Shown piece after piece: positions 25,803 through 35,391 of a DNA stretch of 58,523 nt (position 1 is the stretch's first letter; every line of letters starts with the position of its first letter). The translations under genes and the position numbers were made by a program. The DNA lies in assembly GCA_002753335.1 (NCBI GenBank), contig PEAD01000019.1, forward strand, positions 1 through 58,523. Direction: 5' to 3'. The notes under the pieces are model-generated. The model was not told the DNA's origin. It saw only the letters and a program-made list of their open reading frames with translations, and searched no databases. This DNA is from Nitrospirae bacterium MYbin3 (GTDB lineage: Bacteria > Nitrospirota > Thermodesulfovibrionia > Thermodesulfovibrionales > Dissulfurispiraceae).

Positions 25803-28051
25803 GCAGAAATGCAGTCTAAGCTTATTTTCCCCTCTTTAAAATCTATCTGCGCTTTTCCGCCGCGCATAAGTTTTCCGAACAGCACCTCTTCAGTAAGGCT
25901 GTCCTTGACCTCTTCCTGTATAACTCTCGCAAGCGGACGGGCGCCGAATTTAGGGTCAAAGCCCTTTTGGGCAAGCCATTCCCTTGCGCTGGCAGAAAGC
26001 GATATTTCGACCTTCTTATCGTTCAACTGTCCCTGAAGCTCAGAGATAAACTTATTCACCACCTGCTGCATTATCTCGACAGTAAGCTGGTTAAACTGTA
26101 TGATAGCGTCAAGCCTGTTCCTGAACTCCGGGCTGAAAAGCCTTTTTACTGCATCGGTACCCTTTGCCTGAGTATCGCTGCTTCTGTCTCCGAAGCCGAT
26201 AGTGCTTCTGTCCATATCCTGTGCCCCTGCATTTGAGGTCATAACCAGAATCACGTTTCTAAAGTCAGCCTTTTTGCCGTTGTTGTCGGTGAGTGTCGCA
26301 TAATCCATTACCTGCAACAGCAGGCTGAATATATCGGGATGCGCCTTTTCTATCTCGTCCATCAAAATCACGCTGTACGGATGTTTGCGAACCGAATCGG
26401 TCAGGAGCCCCGCCTGATCAAATCCAACATATCCTGGAGGCGCTCCAATAAGCCTTGCCACAGTATGTTTTTCCATATATTCGCTCATGTCAAAACGAAT
26501 AAATTTTACACCGAGTATATTTGCGAGCTGTTTTGAAACCTCGGTCTTACCAACACCAGTCGGGCCGGTAAAGAGAAAAGAGCCGACAGGTTTTTCAGGA
26601 CTGCCCAGCCCAGCCCTTGACCTTTTGATAGCCGAAGCAAGGGAATGAATAGCGCCGTCCTGCCCGAAAACAACCGACTTCAGTTCGTTTTCAAGCGTCT
26701 TGAGCTTTTCGATGTCATTTGTGGATACGGTGCGAGGCGGTATTTTAGCAATATCGGCCACAACCTTTTCGACCTCGATATTGCCCACAGTCTTCTTGAG
26801 CTTGTATTGCGGAGAAAGTTTAAGCCGCGCTCCTGCTTCGTCAATAACGTCAATCGCCTTGTCAGGCAGAAATCTGTCGTTGATGTATTTTGAGGCAAGC
26901 TCTGCAGCTGTCTTTATCGCTCCTGAAGTGTAGTGAACACCATGAAATTTTTCATAATAGGATTTCAGCCCTTTAAGAATATTGATAGTTTCATTTACAG
27001 CAGGCTCCTGAATCTCTATCTTCTGGAAGCGCCTCGAAAGCGCCCTGTCTTTTTCAAAATGATTTTTGAACTCCTCGTACGTGCTCGCCCCGATGCAGCG
27101 CATTCTGCCTGAATTGAGCACAGGCTTAAGTATATTCGAGGCATCCATGGACCCGCCTGATGTTGCACCGGCTCCGACTATGGTGTGTATCTCGTCAATA
27201 AACAGAATCGCCCCATCTATCTTTTCAACCGCCGCTATCGTGGCTTTAAGACGAGCCTCAAAATCACCCCGGTATTTGGTGCCTGCCAAAATAGAGCCCA
27301 TGTCAAGAGAGAATATGCGGGAAGCATTCAGGGCAGCAGGCACCTCGCCCTTATGCATTTTAAGCGCAAGGCCTTCAACTATAGCTGTCTTGCCCACACC
27401 AGGCTCGCCAACAAAAATAACATTGTTCTTTCTGCGCCTGCTTAAAACCTGAATAGTTCTTTTTATCTCGGATTCTCTGCTCACAAGAGGGTCTATCTGT
27501 CCGCTCTTTGCTTTTTCGATAAGGTCAACGGTAAAGGCCTGAAGCGGGTCTTTACCCTGTTTTTTCTCATGCTTAATGCCGGGGTCGGTTTCTGTGGCTC
27601 CAGAAGATGGATCGGTGTTGTATTTTGATATGCCATGCGATATGAAGTTCAGAACATCTATCCGTGTTATGCCCTCGTTTTTAAGCAGATGTTCGGCATG
27701 AGATTCCTCTTCAAGAAAAATTGAAGCCAAGATATCGCCTGAATCAGCCTCAGGCTTTGCCGCTGACTTAACATGCAGCAGCGCTCTGCGTATCACCTTC
27801 TGAAAGGCTACTGTGGGCTGTGGCTGAGCCTTTTCGGACTGAGGTATCAGCGGTATGTGCCTGCTGAAGAACTCTTCGACATTCGCCTTAAGCCTCTCTA
27901 CATCACCTCCGCAGCCAATGATTATCTCGATGCCCCATTCATCATGGAGTATCGCGTACAGCAGATGCTCAACAGTAAGGTATTCATGGCGCCGCGTACT
28001 TGCGTCTTTTATTGTTGCTTCAATAGTGAGTTCAAGTTCTTTGTTTATCAT
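25799..28051 (-). CDS. clpA: ATP-dependent Clp protease ATP-binding subunit ClpA
   Basis: AAA+ unfoldase of 750 residues that feeds substrates to ClpP. The N-domain (EYLTVEHLLYAIL) is followed by a first ATPase domain with GEPGVGKTA near 215 and LFIDEIHTIVGAG, and a second with GPTGVGKTE near 490 and LMDEIEKAHPD. ATG at 28051 is chosen: it forms an ATGA overlap with the clpS stop and starts the conserved MINKELELTI. The clpS-clpA order makes it ClpA rather than ClpB or ClpC. Confidence 0.96.
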   Translation of the reverse strand: MINKELELTIEATIKDASTRRHEYLTVEHLLYAILHDEWGIEIIIGCGGDVERLKANVEEFFSRHIPLIPQSEKAQPQPTVAFQKVIRRALLHVKSAAKPEADSGDILASIFLEEESHAEHLLKNEGITRIDVLNFISHGISKYNTDPSSGATETDPGIKHEKKQGKDPLQAFTVDLIEKAKSGQIDPLVSRESEIKRTIQVLSRRRKNNVIFVGEPGVGKTAIVEGLALKMHKGEVPAALNASRIFSLDMGSILAGTKYRGDFEARLKATIAAVEKIDGAILFIDEIHTIVGAGATSGGSMDASNILKPVLNSGRMRCIGASTYEEFKNHFEKDRALSRRFQKIEIQEPAVNETINILKGLKSYYEKFHGVHYTSGAIKTAAELASKYINDRFLPDKAIDVIDEAGARLKLSPQYKLKKTVGNIEVEKVVADIAKIPPRTVSTNDIEKLKTLENELKSVVFGQDGAIHSLASAIKRSRAGLGSPEKPVGSFLFTGPTGVGKTEVSKQLANILGVKFIRFDMSEYMEKHTVARLIGAPPGYVGFDQAGLLTDSVRKHPYSVILMDEIEKAHPDIFSLLLQVMDYATLTDNNGKKADFRNVILVMTSNAGAQDMDRSTIGFGDRSSDTQAKGTDAVKRLFSPEFRNRLDAIIQFNQLTVEIMQQVVNKFISELQGQLNDKKVEISLSASAREWLAQKGFDPKFGARPLARVIQEEVKDSLTEEVLFGKLMRGGKAQIDFKEGKISLDCISA

Positions 28052-28362
28052 TCTTTCTCCATAGAGCATTTTAACGGGAATTTGGTTTGAGCAGCCAGTT
28101 CGTGAACAGATGCTATCTTGGTCTCTGCAATATCTTTCGTGTAAATTCCGGCAAGCCCCCTACCGTTTTTATGAACATGAAGCATTATTCGCATAGCTTC
28201 GGGCGGCTGCTTGTGAAAAATCTTTTCGAGCACATGAATTACAAACTCCATAGTCGTATAATCGTCGTTGAGCAGAAAAACCCTGTACAGCGAAGGGGTC
28301 TTGGTGTCCTGCCGCTCTTTTGTTGCGGTATCTTCTGAATATTTTGGATTCACAGTACTCAT
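28048..28362 (-). CDS. clpS: ATP-dependent Clp protease adaptor ClpS
   Basis: Adaptor that delivers N-degron substrates to ClpA. The 104 residues have the core YRVFLLNDDYTTMEFVIHVLEKIFHK, whose Asn-Asp-Asp region binds the destabilising N-terminal residue, then HVHKNGRGLAGIYTKDIAE. The first 25 residues are a flexible linker. It overlaps clpA by four bases. The upstream region is shared with the divergent UMF1 transporter. Confidence 0.95.
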   Translation of the reverse strand: MSTVNPKYSEDTATKERQDTKTPSLYRVFLLNDDYTTMEFVIHVLEKIFHKQPPEAMRIMLHVHKNGRGLAGIYTKDIAETKIASVHELAAQTKFPLKCSMEKE

Positions 28363-28445
28363 AGTATTTTCTATATTTTAACATGCCAACGATTTTACAG
28401 AGAACAAGAAAAAATATTTTGCGGCAATAAGCCGCTACCCTTGAA

Positions 28446-28465
28446 TATGCTATTATGTGAGCATA
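28446..28465. repeat. Inverted repeat TATGCT-8-AGCATA upstream of the UMF1 gene
   Basis: TATGCT (28446-28451) and AGCATA (28460-28465) are exact inverted arms with an 8-nt spacer, 28 bp before the transporter start. A similar tighter palindrome lies at 29715, and both are followed by ACA. It could be a regulator-binding site. Confidence 0.3.
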
Positions 28466-28493
28466 ACATCATAAAAAACCGGTTTTATAATCT

Positions 28494-29687
28494 ATGAACA
28501 AACGCATCTTTTCATGGTGTCTTTTTGATTTTGCTAATTCCAGCTACTCGGCCGTAATAGCCGCTGTAATATTCCCTGTTTATTACACCAACGTCGTTGT
28601 CGGCAACGATGCAGGGCAAGGCGACCTCTGGTGGGGGCGGGCAATTTCCCTAAGCATGGCTATAGTGGCTTTAACATCACCTATCCTGGGCCGTCTGGCC
28701 GACTATTCAGGCCTCAGGAAAAAACTGCTCGGCCTTTACACTTTAATCTGCGCACTAGCCGTAGCGTCCTTATCGCTAATAGAAAAGGGAATGTTTCCCG
28801 AAGGATTTGTCCTTATAGTCATAGCCAATATCGGTATGGAGGGCGGGCTCGTTTTTTACAACTCATTCCTTCCTGTAATAGCCTCGCCTTCTGTTCAGGG
28901 AAGAGTCTCTGCATGGGGCTTCGCAATAGGCTATGCCGGCTCTATACTCTCGCTGATTTTTGCGCTGCTGCTCATCAAACAAAATCTGCTCAACTACGTT
29001 TGGCCTATGGTCTCTGCCTTCTTCATAATCTTTGCGCTGCCTTCATTTTTACTGCTGCCGACAGATGAACGGATTAAGCGGAATATGCCGCCAATCCTGT
29101 ATTCATTCAAAAAAATATTGAAAGAAAGAGAGGTAAGAAAGTTTCTCCTATCCTACCTCATTTATGAGGATGGGGTTAACACCGTAATAGTATTTTCGAG
29201 CATTTTCGCAGCCACAACACTCAAATTTTCGAGCGAAGAACTGATTATCCTTTATCTGCTCGTGCAGGTTACTGCCTTATCAGGTGCATTCGGTTTCGCA
29301 AAGGCCATAGATACTGCAGGCCCAAAGAAAGTGGTAATGCTTTCACTGGTATTATGGACTGCGGTTTCTTTTGGAGCAGCATTTGTTCACCAAAAAACAG
29401 CGTTTATGATTATCGCGGCGATTGCCGGAATCGGATTGGGAACTGTGCAGGCGGCCAGCAGAGCGCTTTACTCACGTTTTATTCCCGAAGGGCATGAAGC
29501 CGAATATTTCGGTGTTTATTCTCTCGTGGGGAAATCTTCGGCGGTGGCAGGCCCTCTTGTCTTTGGAGTTCTATCATCATTATTCGGCAGCCAAAGGCCT
29601 GCTGTTCTTGCGATAGCTCTGTTTTTCGTATCCGGACTGCTTATATTAAACAGGGTCAAGACCGGCTCGCCAAACAAAATAATTTAA
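28494..29687 (+). CDS. UMF1-family MFS transporter
   Basis: The 397-residue membrane protein has about twelve hydrophobic segments and begins SWCLFDFANSSYSAVIAAVIFPVYY, the UMF1 (Atg22-like) signature. GRLADYSGLRKKLLG near 65 is the typical loop between segments 2 and 3, and a long cytoplasmic loop around 195-215 separates the halves. Transported substrates are not known for most members; amino acids are a guess. It stands alone, divergent from clpS and 106 bp before the signalling cluster. Confidence 0.88.
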   Translation: MNKRIFSWCLFDFANSSYSAVIAAVIFPVYYTNVVVGNDAGQGDLWWGRAISLSMAIVALTSPILGRLADYSGLRKKLLGLYTLICALAVASLSLIEKGMFPEGFVLIVIANIGMEGGLVFYNSFLPVIASPSVQGRVSAWGFAIGYAGSILSLIFALLLIKQNLLNYVWPMVSAFFIIFALPSFLLLPTDERIKRNMPPILYSFKKILKEREVRKFLLSYLIYEDGVNTVIVFSSIFAATTLKFSSEELIILYLLVQVTALSGAFGFAKAIDTAGPKKVVMLSLVLWTAVSFGAAFVHQKTAFMIIAAIAGIGLGTVQAASRALYSRFIPEGHEAEYFGVYSLVGKSSAVAGPLVFGVLSSLFGSQRPAVLAIALFFVSGLLILNRVKTGSPNKII

Positions 29688-29714
29688 CAACTATCTTTTC
29701 GACCTGAATAGTGG

Positions 29715-29757
29715 TATGCTTTAGCATAACAGAAAATAGGCTATACCTCTTGGTATA
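29715..29757. promoter_or_regulatory. Two palindromes upstream of the signalling cluster
   Basis: TATGCT-TT-AGCATA (29715-29728) and TATACC-TCTT-GGTATA (29742-29757) are exact palindromes in the 106-bp gap before the CheB-CheR gene. Both could be operators; the second might also be a weak hairpin, but it lacks a T-run. No convincing -35/-10 pair was found. Confidence 0.35.
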
Positions 29758-29793
29758 TAAAGTTCAAAAACATTCCCTACAAAGAGGTTTAGC

Positions 29794-32436
29794 ATGACAA
29801 AGCAGCATAAAGCAGAACAAAAAAAGAAAAATTCCATAAACGTCAACCAACCATCAATACTAACAGATACAGCGTTAGAGACTAAAGAAGCAGAAATCGC
29901 TTTCCCGATAGTCGGCATCGGCGCATCGGCTGGAGGCCTTGAAGCACTGGAACAGTTTCTCAGCCATGTGCCGAAAAAAAGCGGCGCTGCGTTTGTGATT
30001 GTGCAGCATCTCGACCCCACACACAAGGGCATGATGACCGAACTCCTTCAGCGCTGCACCACCATGAAGGTCACGCAGGTCAAAGACCGCATGAAAATTG
30101 AACCTGATTGCGTATATGTAATTCCGCCTAACAGAGACATGTCCATACTGCACGGAACCCTTCACCTGATTGAACCTGTTGAACCGCGGGGCCTGCGTTT
30201 GCCCATAGACTCATTTTTCCGCTCATTGGCCGAAGACATGAGACACCTCAGCATCGGCGTAATACTTTCTGGCATGGGCAGCGACGGCACAAGAGGACTT
30301 GCAGCTATCAAAGAAAAAGCAGGGCTTGCCTTAGTGCAGGAACCCTCGACAGCCAGATTCGACGGCATGCCCCGAAGTGCAATAGATGCCGGATTTGCTG
30401 ATATTACAGCTTCCGCAGACAGTCTGCCCGAAAAACTGATGCAATACCTGAACACGGCCCATAGCATTAATAGAATTAATCCTGTGATTGAAGGCAAAAC
30501 AAAAAGCGCACTCGAAAAGGCTGTAATCCTTTTGCGCAGCAAAACAGGCAACGACTTTTCTCTGTACAAAAAGAGCACCGTTTACCGCAGGATAGAGCGT
30601 CGCATGAGCATTCACCAGATAGACAAAATAGATGTTTACATACATTATCTACAGGAAAACCCGAATGAGCTGGAGCTGCTGTTCAAAGAGCTGTTAATCG
30701 GGGTGACCAGTTTTTTTCGCGATCCCGCAGCGTGGGACAATCTAAAAACAAAGCTGATTCCTGAACTCATTTCAAAACGAAACAGCAACTATACCCTTCG
30801 GGCATGGATTCCTGGCTGTTCAACAGGAGAGGAGGCCTATTCACTTGCTATGGTGTTTAAAGAGGCGCTTGAAGAGGTCAATCCGAAAAAGATATTCTCT
30901 TTTCAGATATACGCGACCGACCTTGACCGCGATGCAATAGAGAAGGCGCGTCAGGGATTCTTCTCGGCAAATATAGCAACAGAGGTTTCTTCCGAACGAC
31001 TAAGACGTTTTTTTGTGAAGGAAGAAAACGGCTATCGCGTAAACAGAGAGATCCGCGAAATGGTGGTATTTGCCCCCCAGAATGTCATTATGGATCCCCC
31101 CTTCACAAAACTGGACATACTCTGCTGTAGAAACCTTCTGATATACTTCACCACAGAACTACAGAAGAAACTCATACCGATTTTCCATTACAGCCTTAAT
31201 CCGGGCGGCATCCTTTTTTTGGGGAGCGCCGAAACCATAGGCAGCTTTACGGATATGTTTGTGCCATGTGAGGGCAAGGACAGACTTTACAAGAAAAAAG
31301 AATCGGCTGTGGGCTCCAATCAGATAGAGTTTCCAACAGCATTCTTTCCATCAACTATCGACAATAACGCAAAAGGCATTGTCCACAAACCAGTAGAAAA
31401 CCTTCAATCTCTGGCTGACCAACTGCTGCTTCAAAGTTTTTCACCGCCTGCAGTACTGGTTACGCAACAGGGTGACATCCTATACATCAGCGGAAAGACC
31501 GGCAAATACCTTGAGCCTGCTGCCGGAAAGGCGAACTGGAATATCTTTGCGATGGCGCGCGAGGGGCTGCGCTACCACCTCGCAGCAGCATTCAAAAAAG
31601 CGCTCAAACAGCAGGAGCTTCTCAAGGTCAGGGGAGTAAAACTGGAAACCGAGGGAAGAACTCAGCTTGTTAACCTTACTCTGCAGGTTATCAGCGAGCC
31701 TGAATCGCTCAAGGGAATGGTGATGATAGTATTTGAGGATGCCTCTGAGCTCACAAAAACAAAGAGACATTCCGGCAGCAGAAAAATCTCTGACCATGAG
31801 GAAGCGGTTGAAGAACTCAAGCGCCAACTGCAGGAGGCGCGCCATGAACTGCAGTCTGCCCGCGAAGAGATGCAGTCTTCTCAGGAAGAGCTCAAGTCCT
31901 CCAATGAAGAGATGCAGTCCACAAATGAGGAACTCCAATCCACAAACGAAGAACTGACAACCTCAAAGGAAGAAATGCAGTCCCTCAATGAAGAGCTGCA
32001 GACGGTCAACGCCGAACTGCAGGCCAAGATAGACGAGCTTTCTCGCACAAGCGACGATATGAAGAACCTTCTAAACAGCACCGACATTGCAACATTGTTT
32101 CTGGACAACAACCTCAATGTGCGAAGGTTCACCACACAGGCAACCAATATTATCAAGCTTATTCCGGGTGATGTTGGCCGACCTGTTACAGATATTGTTT
32201 CTGACCTTCAGTATCCGACCTTGCCTGAGGATGCCCGCGAAGTATTGAGAACTCTTGTATTCACAAATAAAGAAGTCCCGGCAACAGATGGACGCTGGTT
32301 TGCGGTGCGCATAATGCCTTACCGTACGCAGGAGAGCATTATAGACGGTGTGGTCATAACATTCATGGAAATTACTACAGCTAAAAAACTTGAGGCCGAG
32401 CTGAGACGAGCCAATGACCAAACATCAGCGGCCTAA
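29794..32436 (+). CDS. CheB-CheR fusion (methylesterase/methyltransferase) with coiled coil and PAS domain
   Basis: The 880-residue chemotaxis-type protein has a CheB methylesterase domain (about 35-215; GIGASAGGLEALEQF with catalytic Ser, VIVQHLDP, LSGMGSDGTRG) and a CheR SAM methyltransferase domain (about 240-500; AWIPGCSTGEEAYSLAM, RNLLIYF). It continues with a long coiled coil (about 665-755) of repeated EE[ML]QS[ST]NEEL units and a C-terminal PAS domain. No receptor, CheA or CheW is nearby, so it probably serves the adjacent kinases or a distant receptor. Its end overlaps the next kinase by 23 bp. Confidence 0.93.
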   Translation: MTKQHKAEQKKKNSINVNQPSILTDTALETKEAEIAFPIVGIGASAGGLEALEQFLSHVPKKSGAAFVIVQHLDPTHKGMMTELLQRCTTMKVTQVKDRMKIEPDCVYVIPPNRDMSILHGTLHLIEPVEPRGLRLPIDSFFRSLAEDMRHLSIGVILSGMGSDGTRGLAAIKEKAGLALVQEPSTARFDGMPRSAIDAGFADITASADSLPEKLMQYLNTAHSINRINPVIEGKTKSALEKAVILLRSKTGNDFSLYKKSTVYRRIERRMSIHQIDKIDVYIHYLQENPNELELLFKELLIGVTSFFRDPAAWDNLKTKLIPELISKRNSNYTLRAWIPGCSTGEEAYSLAMVFKEALEEVNPKKIFSFQIYATDLDRDAIEKARQGFFSANIATEVSSERLRRFFVKEENGYRVNREIREMVVFAPQNVIMDPPFTKLDILCCRNLLIYFTTELQKKLIPIFHYSLNPGGILFLGSAETIGSFTDMFVPCEGKDRLYKKKESAVGSNQIEFPTAFFPSTIDNNAKGIVHKPVENLQSLADQLLLQSFSPPAVLVTQQGDILYISGKTGKYLEPAAGKANWNIFAMAREGLRYHLAAAFKKALKQQELLKVRGVKLETEGRTQLVNLTLQVISEPESLKGMVMIVFEDASELTKTKRHSGSRKISDHEEAVEELKRQLQEARHELQSAREEMQSSQEELKSSNEEMQSTNEELQSTNEELTTSKEEMQSLNEELQTVNAELQAKIDELSRTSDDMKNLLNSTDIATLFLDNNLNVRRFTTQATNIIKLIPGDVGRPVTDIVSDLQYPTLPEDAREVLRTLVFTNKEVPATDGRWFAVRIMPYRTQESIIDGVVITFMEITTAKKLEAELRRANDQTSAA

Positions 32437-34024
32437 ACCCGGACAAGAAGGTGCAGATTTGAGCAAAAATAAAACTGACAACAGTCTGCGCACCTCGGCA
32501 GAAAAGATGTTGAAAAAGAAAAATCTCATGCCTTTCCACGAGATGTCTGACGGACATGCCAATCTGCTTATGCATGAACTTCAGGTGCATCAGATAGAAC
32601 TTGAGCTGCAGAATGAAGAACTTACCCGGATGAGGGCTGAGCTTGAGGCAACTCTGGGCAACTACACCTCTCTTTATGATTTTGCGCCTGTGGGATATTT
32701 TGTGTTTGATGCATCCGGTGTTATCCGTTCGGTAAATCTTACCGGCGCAACCATGCTTGGTATTGAGAGATCGCTCATCATTAAAAAACGCTTCGGGAGT
32801 TTTGTTGATGAAGCTGACCTTCCGAAATGGAACAGTCACATAATAAACGTACAACAAAATGTAGAAAAACAGACCTGCGAATTGAAAATCAAGAGAGATG
32901 ATGGCACCAGTTTCTATGCCAGGCTTGAAAGTATAAGGGTGGATTCAGGTGATAAAGTCTTTGTAATTCGCACAGCAGTGAGTGATGTTTCTGAGAGCAA
33001 ACAAATGGAGAAGGCACTTAGGAAAAGCGAATATCTACTACAGACAATCATTGACACAGAACCTCAATGTGTAAAAATGCTTGATGCTGATGCCAACCTT
33101 ATCATGATGAATAAGGCAGGCCTTAAAATGATACAGGTTGATTCTCTTGATCAGGTAAAAGGCCAATGTGTCCGGCCGTTGATAGTATCTGAGCATTGGG
33201 AATCGTTCATGAACCTTACAAAGCGGGTGTTCATGGGAGAATCCGGCAGCTTGGTTTTCGAGATAACCGGGTTTAAAGGCAGACATTTATGGCTTGAAAC
33301 TCATGCCGTTCCTTTTAGAAACGAACAGAATGAAATTGTTGCCCTTCTCAGCGTAACTCTTAACATAACCGCGCGCAGGCAGGCGGATGAAAAAATCAGA
33401 AACCTTCTTGCCGAAAAAGATCTCATCCTCAAAGAGGTTCACCACCGCATAAAGAACAACATGAATGTCATTGCGGGCCTGCTCTCCTTGCAGGCCAATA
33501 TGCTCGAAAACCAAGAAGCTGTTGCGGCATTGAATGACTCTAAATCCCGTGTAATAAGCATGATGGCTTTGTACGACAAACTTTACCGCTCTGAATGCTT
33601 TTTAGAAGTATCGTTTAAGGGATACGCCACACTTCTTATAAACGAAATTACCGCAAACTTCGCAAACCGTAAAAAAGTCAGAATCGAAATCCATATTGAA
33701 GACTTTATTATCAGCGCAAAGTTGTTATCAACGGTCGGAATAATTATTAATGAAATTGTAACCAATGCGATGAAGCACGCCTTTTCGGGCAGAAAAGACT
33801 GCCTGCTGTCAGTATCAGCAGCGCTTAAGAATCAATACATTACCCTTGTTATAGAGGACAATGGGGTTGGTCTTCCTGAATTTATTGACATTCATGAGCC
33901 AAAAGGATTTGGGCTTCAGCTTCTCAAAATGCTTACAAAGCAGCTTGGAGGCAGCATGAAAATAGAACGGGAGCAGGGAACAAGGTTTATTTTAAAATTC
34001 AAACAACAACCGCAGGGTGAATAG
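32414..34024 (+). CDS. PAS-domain sensor histidine kinase, HisKA_2 type
   Basis: Soluble sensor kinase of 536 residues. A short N-terminal coiled coil (HELQVHQIELELQNEEL) is followed by two PAS domains (about 75-195 and 205-330), then the HisKA_2 phosphoacceptor EVHHRIKNNMNVIAGLLSLQ near 345, and an ATPase domain with NEIVTNAMKHAF and EDNGVGLPE. No membrane segment is visible. HisKA_2 kinases usually pair with stand-alone receivers, of which two lie downstream. Overlap with the CheB-CheR gene indicates translational coupling. Confidence 0.92.
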   Translation: MTKHQRPKPGQEGADLSKNKTDNSLRTSAEKMLKKKNLMPFHEMSDGHANLLMHELQVHQIELELQNEELTRMRAELEATLGNYTSLYDFAPVGYFVFDASGVIRSVNLTGATMLGIERSLIIKKRFGSFVDEADLPKWNSHIINVQQNVEKQTCELKIKRDDGTSFYARLESIRVDSGDKVFVIRTAVSDVSESKQMEKALRKSEYLLQTIIDTEPQCVKMLDADANLIMMNKAGLKMIQVDSLDQVKGQCVRPLIVSEHWESFMNLTKRVFMGESGSLVFEITGFKGRHLWLETHAVPFRNEQNEIVALLSVTLNITARRQADEKIRNLLAEKDLILKEVHHRIKNNMNVIAGLLSLQANMLENQEAVAALNDSKSRVISMMALYDKLYRSECFLEVSFKGYATLLINEITANFANRKKVRIEIHIEDFIISAKLLSTVGIIINEIVTNAMKHAFSGRKDCLLSVSAALKNQYITLVIEDNGVGLPEFIDIHEPKGFGLQLLKMLTKQLGGSMKIEREQGTRFILKFKQQPQGE

Positions 34025-34029
34025 TTTAG

Positions 34030-35391
34030 ATGGATGATATAGACAAGACCGGCAACCTCAGGCGGAAAGCAGAGGAAGAGTTTAAAAAGAGGAAGAAACT
34101 TTCTTCTTTTGAGCAAAAGGAGAAGGTTGACCTTCAGGCCATGGTCCACGAACTGCAGGTGCGGCAGAGTGAGCTTGAACTTCAGAACGAGGAGCTTATA
34201 CAGGCCCGTGAGAAAGAGCATAAACTCGAAGAGCAGCTCCGTCAGTCACAGAAGATGGAGGCCATCGGCGTGCTTGCAGCGGGCGTGGCGCATGACTTCA
34301 ACAACATTCTTACCGCAATAATCGGCTTTGGAGCTATGGCAAAAAAGAGGCTTAAAGAGGATTCCATATCCAAAGAATATATCGAAGAAATGCTTGCCGG
34401 AGCAGAGCGTGCGGCTGAACTCACACGAGGGCTTCTTGCCTTCAGCAGAAAACAGGTAATAATTCCAAAACTACAAAACCTTAACACTATAGTATTCACC
34501 ATCGAAAAGATGCTCAGCAGGCTTCTAAGGGAGAACATAGAATTTAAAACCGTTCTTAGCAGCAGCGATATTATTGTAAAGGTTGATGCATCGCAGATAG
34601 AGCAGGTGCTGCTGAACCTTGCGACCAATGCCCGCGATGCTATGCCTGACGGAGGGTATCTAATCATAGAGACAGGGGTTGCGGATATAGACAAACATTA
34701 CGCGGAGGCTAATCTTTTCGAAAATCCAGGCAGATATGCAGTGCTGACAGTATCAGATACAGGAATAGGGATGGCCCCCAAAACAAGCCTGAACATTTTT
34801 GAGCCGTTTTACACAACCAAGGAAGTCGGCAAAGGCACCGGACTTGGGTTGGCGATAGTTTACGGGGTCATCAAACAGCACGGCGGCAATATCAATGTGT
34901 ACAGCGAACCGGGCAAAGGCACAACCTTCAGGATATATCTGCCCTTGCTACAGTCAGCAGAAGATATAAAGCCCGAAATAGTCGAGGCAATACCTATGGG
35001 CAAGGGAGAAACGATACTGATAGCCGAGGATGAACCTAATGTAAGAAAAGTCAGCAGAATGTACCTTCAGGAATATGGCTACAAGACAATAGAAGCCGAC
35101 AATGGAGGGGAAGCTGTCAAAAAGTATAAAGAGAATGCTGATAAAGTTTCTCTTCTCCTTTTTGATATTATAATGCCTATAAAGAACGGCAGAGATGCCT
35201 ACGAAGAGATAAATAAACTCAACCATACTGTTAAGGTAATATTCATGAGCGGCTATACGGATGACATCGTCGCAAAGAAAGGAATACTGGAAGATGGCTT
35301 CGAATTTTTATCTAAGCCGCTCAATCTTGATACTCTGCTGAGGAAAGTAAGGGGGGTTTTGGACAGACAAAATGCTTTTAAAGAACAGTAA
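34030..35391 (+). CDS. Hybrid histidine kinase with C-terminal receiver
   Basis: Cytoplasmic kinase of 453 residues: an N-terminal coiled coil sharing ELQVRQSELELQNEEL with the upstream kinase, an NtrB-like phosphoacceptor (GVLAAGVAHDFNNILTAI, His near 91), an ATPase domain (NLATNARDAMPDGG, DTGIGM, GKGTGLGLAIVYG) and a C-terminal receiver with LIAEDEP, phosphoacceptor Asp in LLLFDIIMPIKNG and Lys in LSKPL. It has no sensory domain of its own, so input probably comes through the coiled coil. It starts 5 bp after its neighbour. Confidence 0.92.
   Translation: MDDIDKTGNLRRKAEEEFKKRKKLSSFEQKEKVDLQAMVHELQVRQSELELQNEELIQAREKEHKLEEQLRQSQKMEAIGVLAAGVAHDFNNILTAIIGFGAMAKKRLKEDSISKEYIEEMLAGAERAAELTRGLLAFSRKQVIIPKLQNLNTIVFTIEKMLSRLLRENIEFKTVLSSSDIIVKVDASQIEQVLLNLATNARDAMPDGGYLIIETGVADIDKHYAEANLFENPGRYAVLTVSDTGIGMAPKTSLNIFEPFYTTKEVGKGTGLGLAIVYGVIKQHGGNINVYSEPGKGTTFRIYLPLLQSAEDIKPEIVEAIPMGKGETILIAEDEPNVRKVSRMYLQEYGYKTIEADNGGEAVKKYKENADKVSLLLFDIIMPIKNGRDAYEEINKLNHTVKVIFMSGYTDDIVAKKGILEDGFEFLSKPLNLDTLLRKVRGVLDRQNAFKEQ

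Noticed and set aside
31860..32030. Tandem repeat DNA in the CheB-CheR gene
   Set aside because: The repeated EE[ML]QS[ST]NEEL pattern is the normal coiled coil of this protein family.
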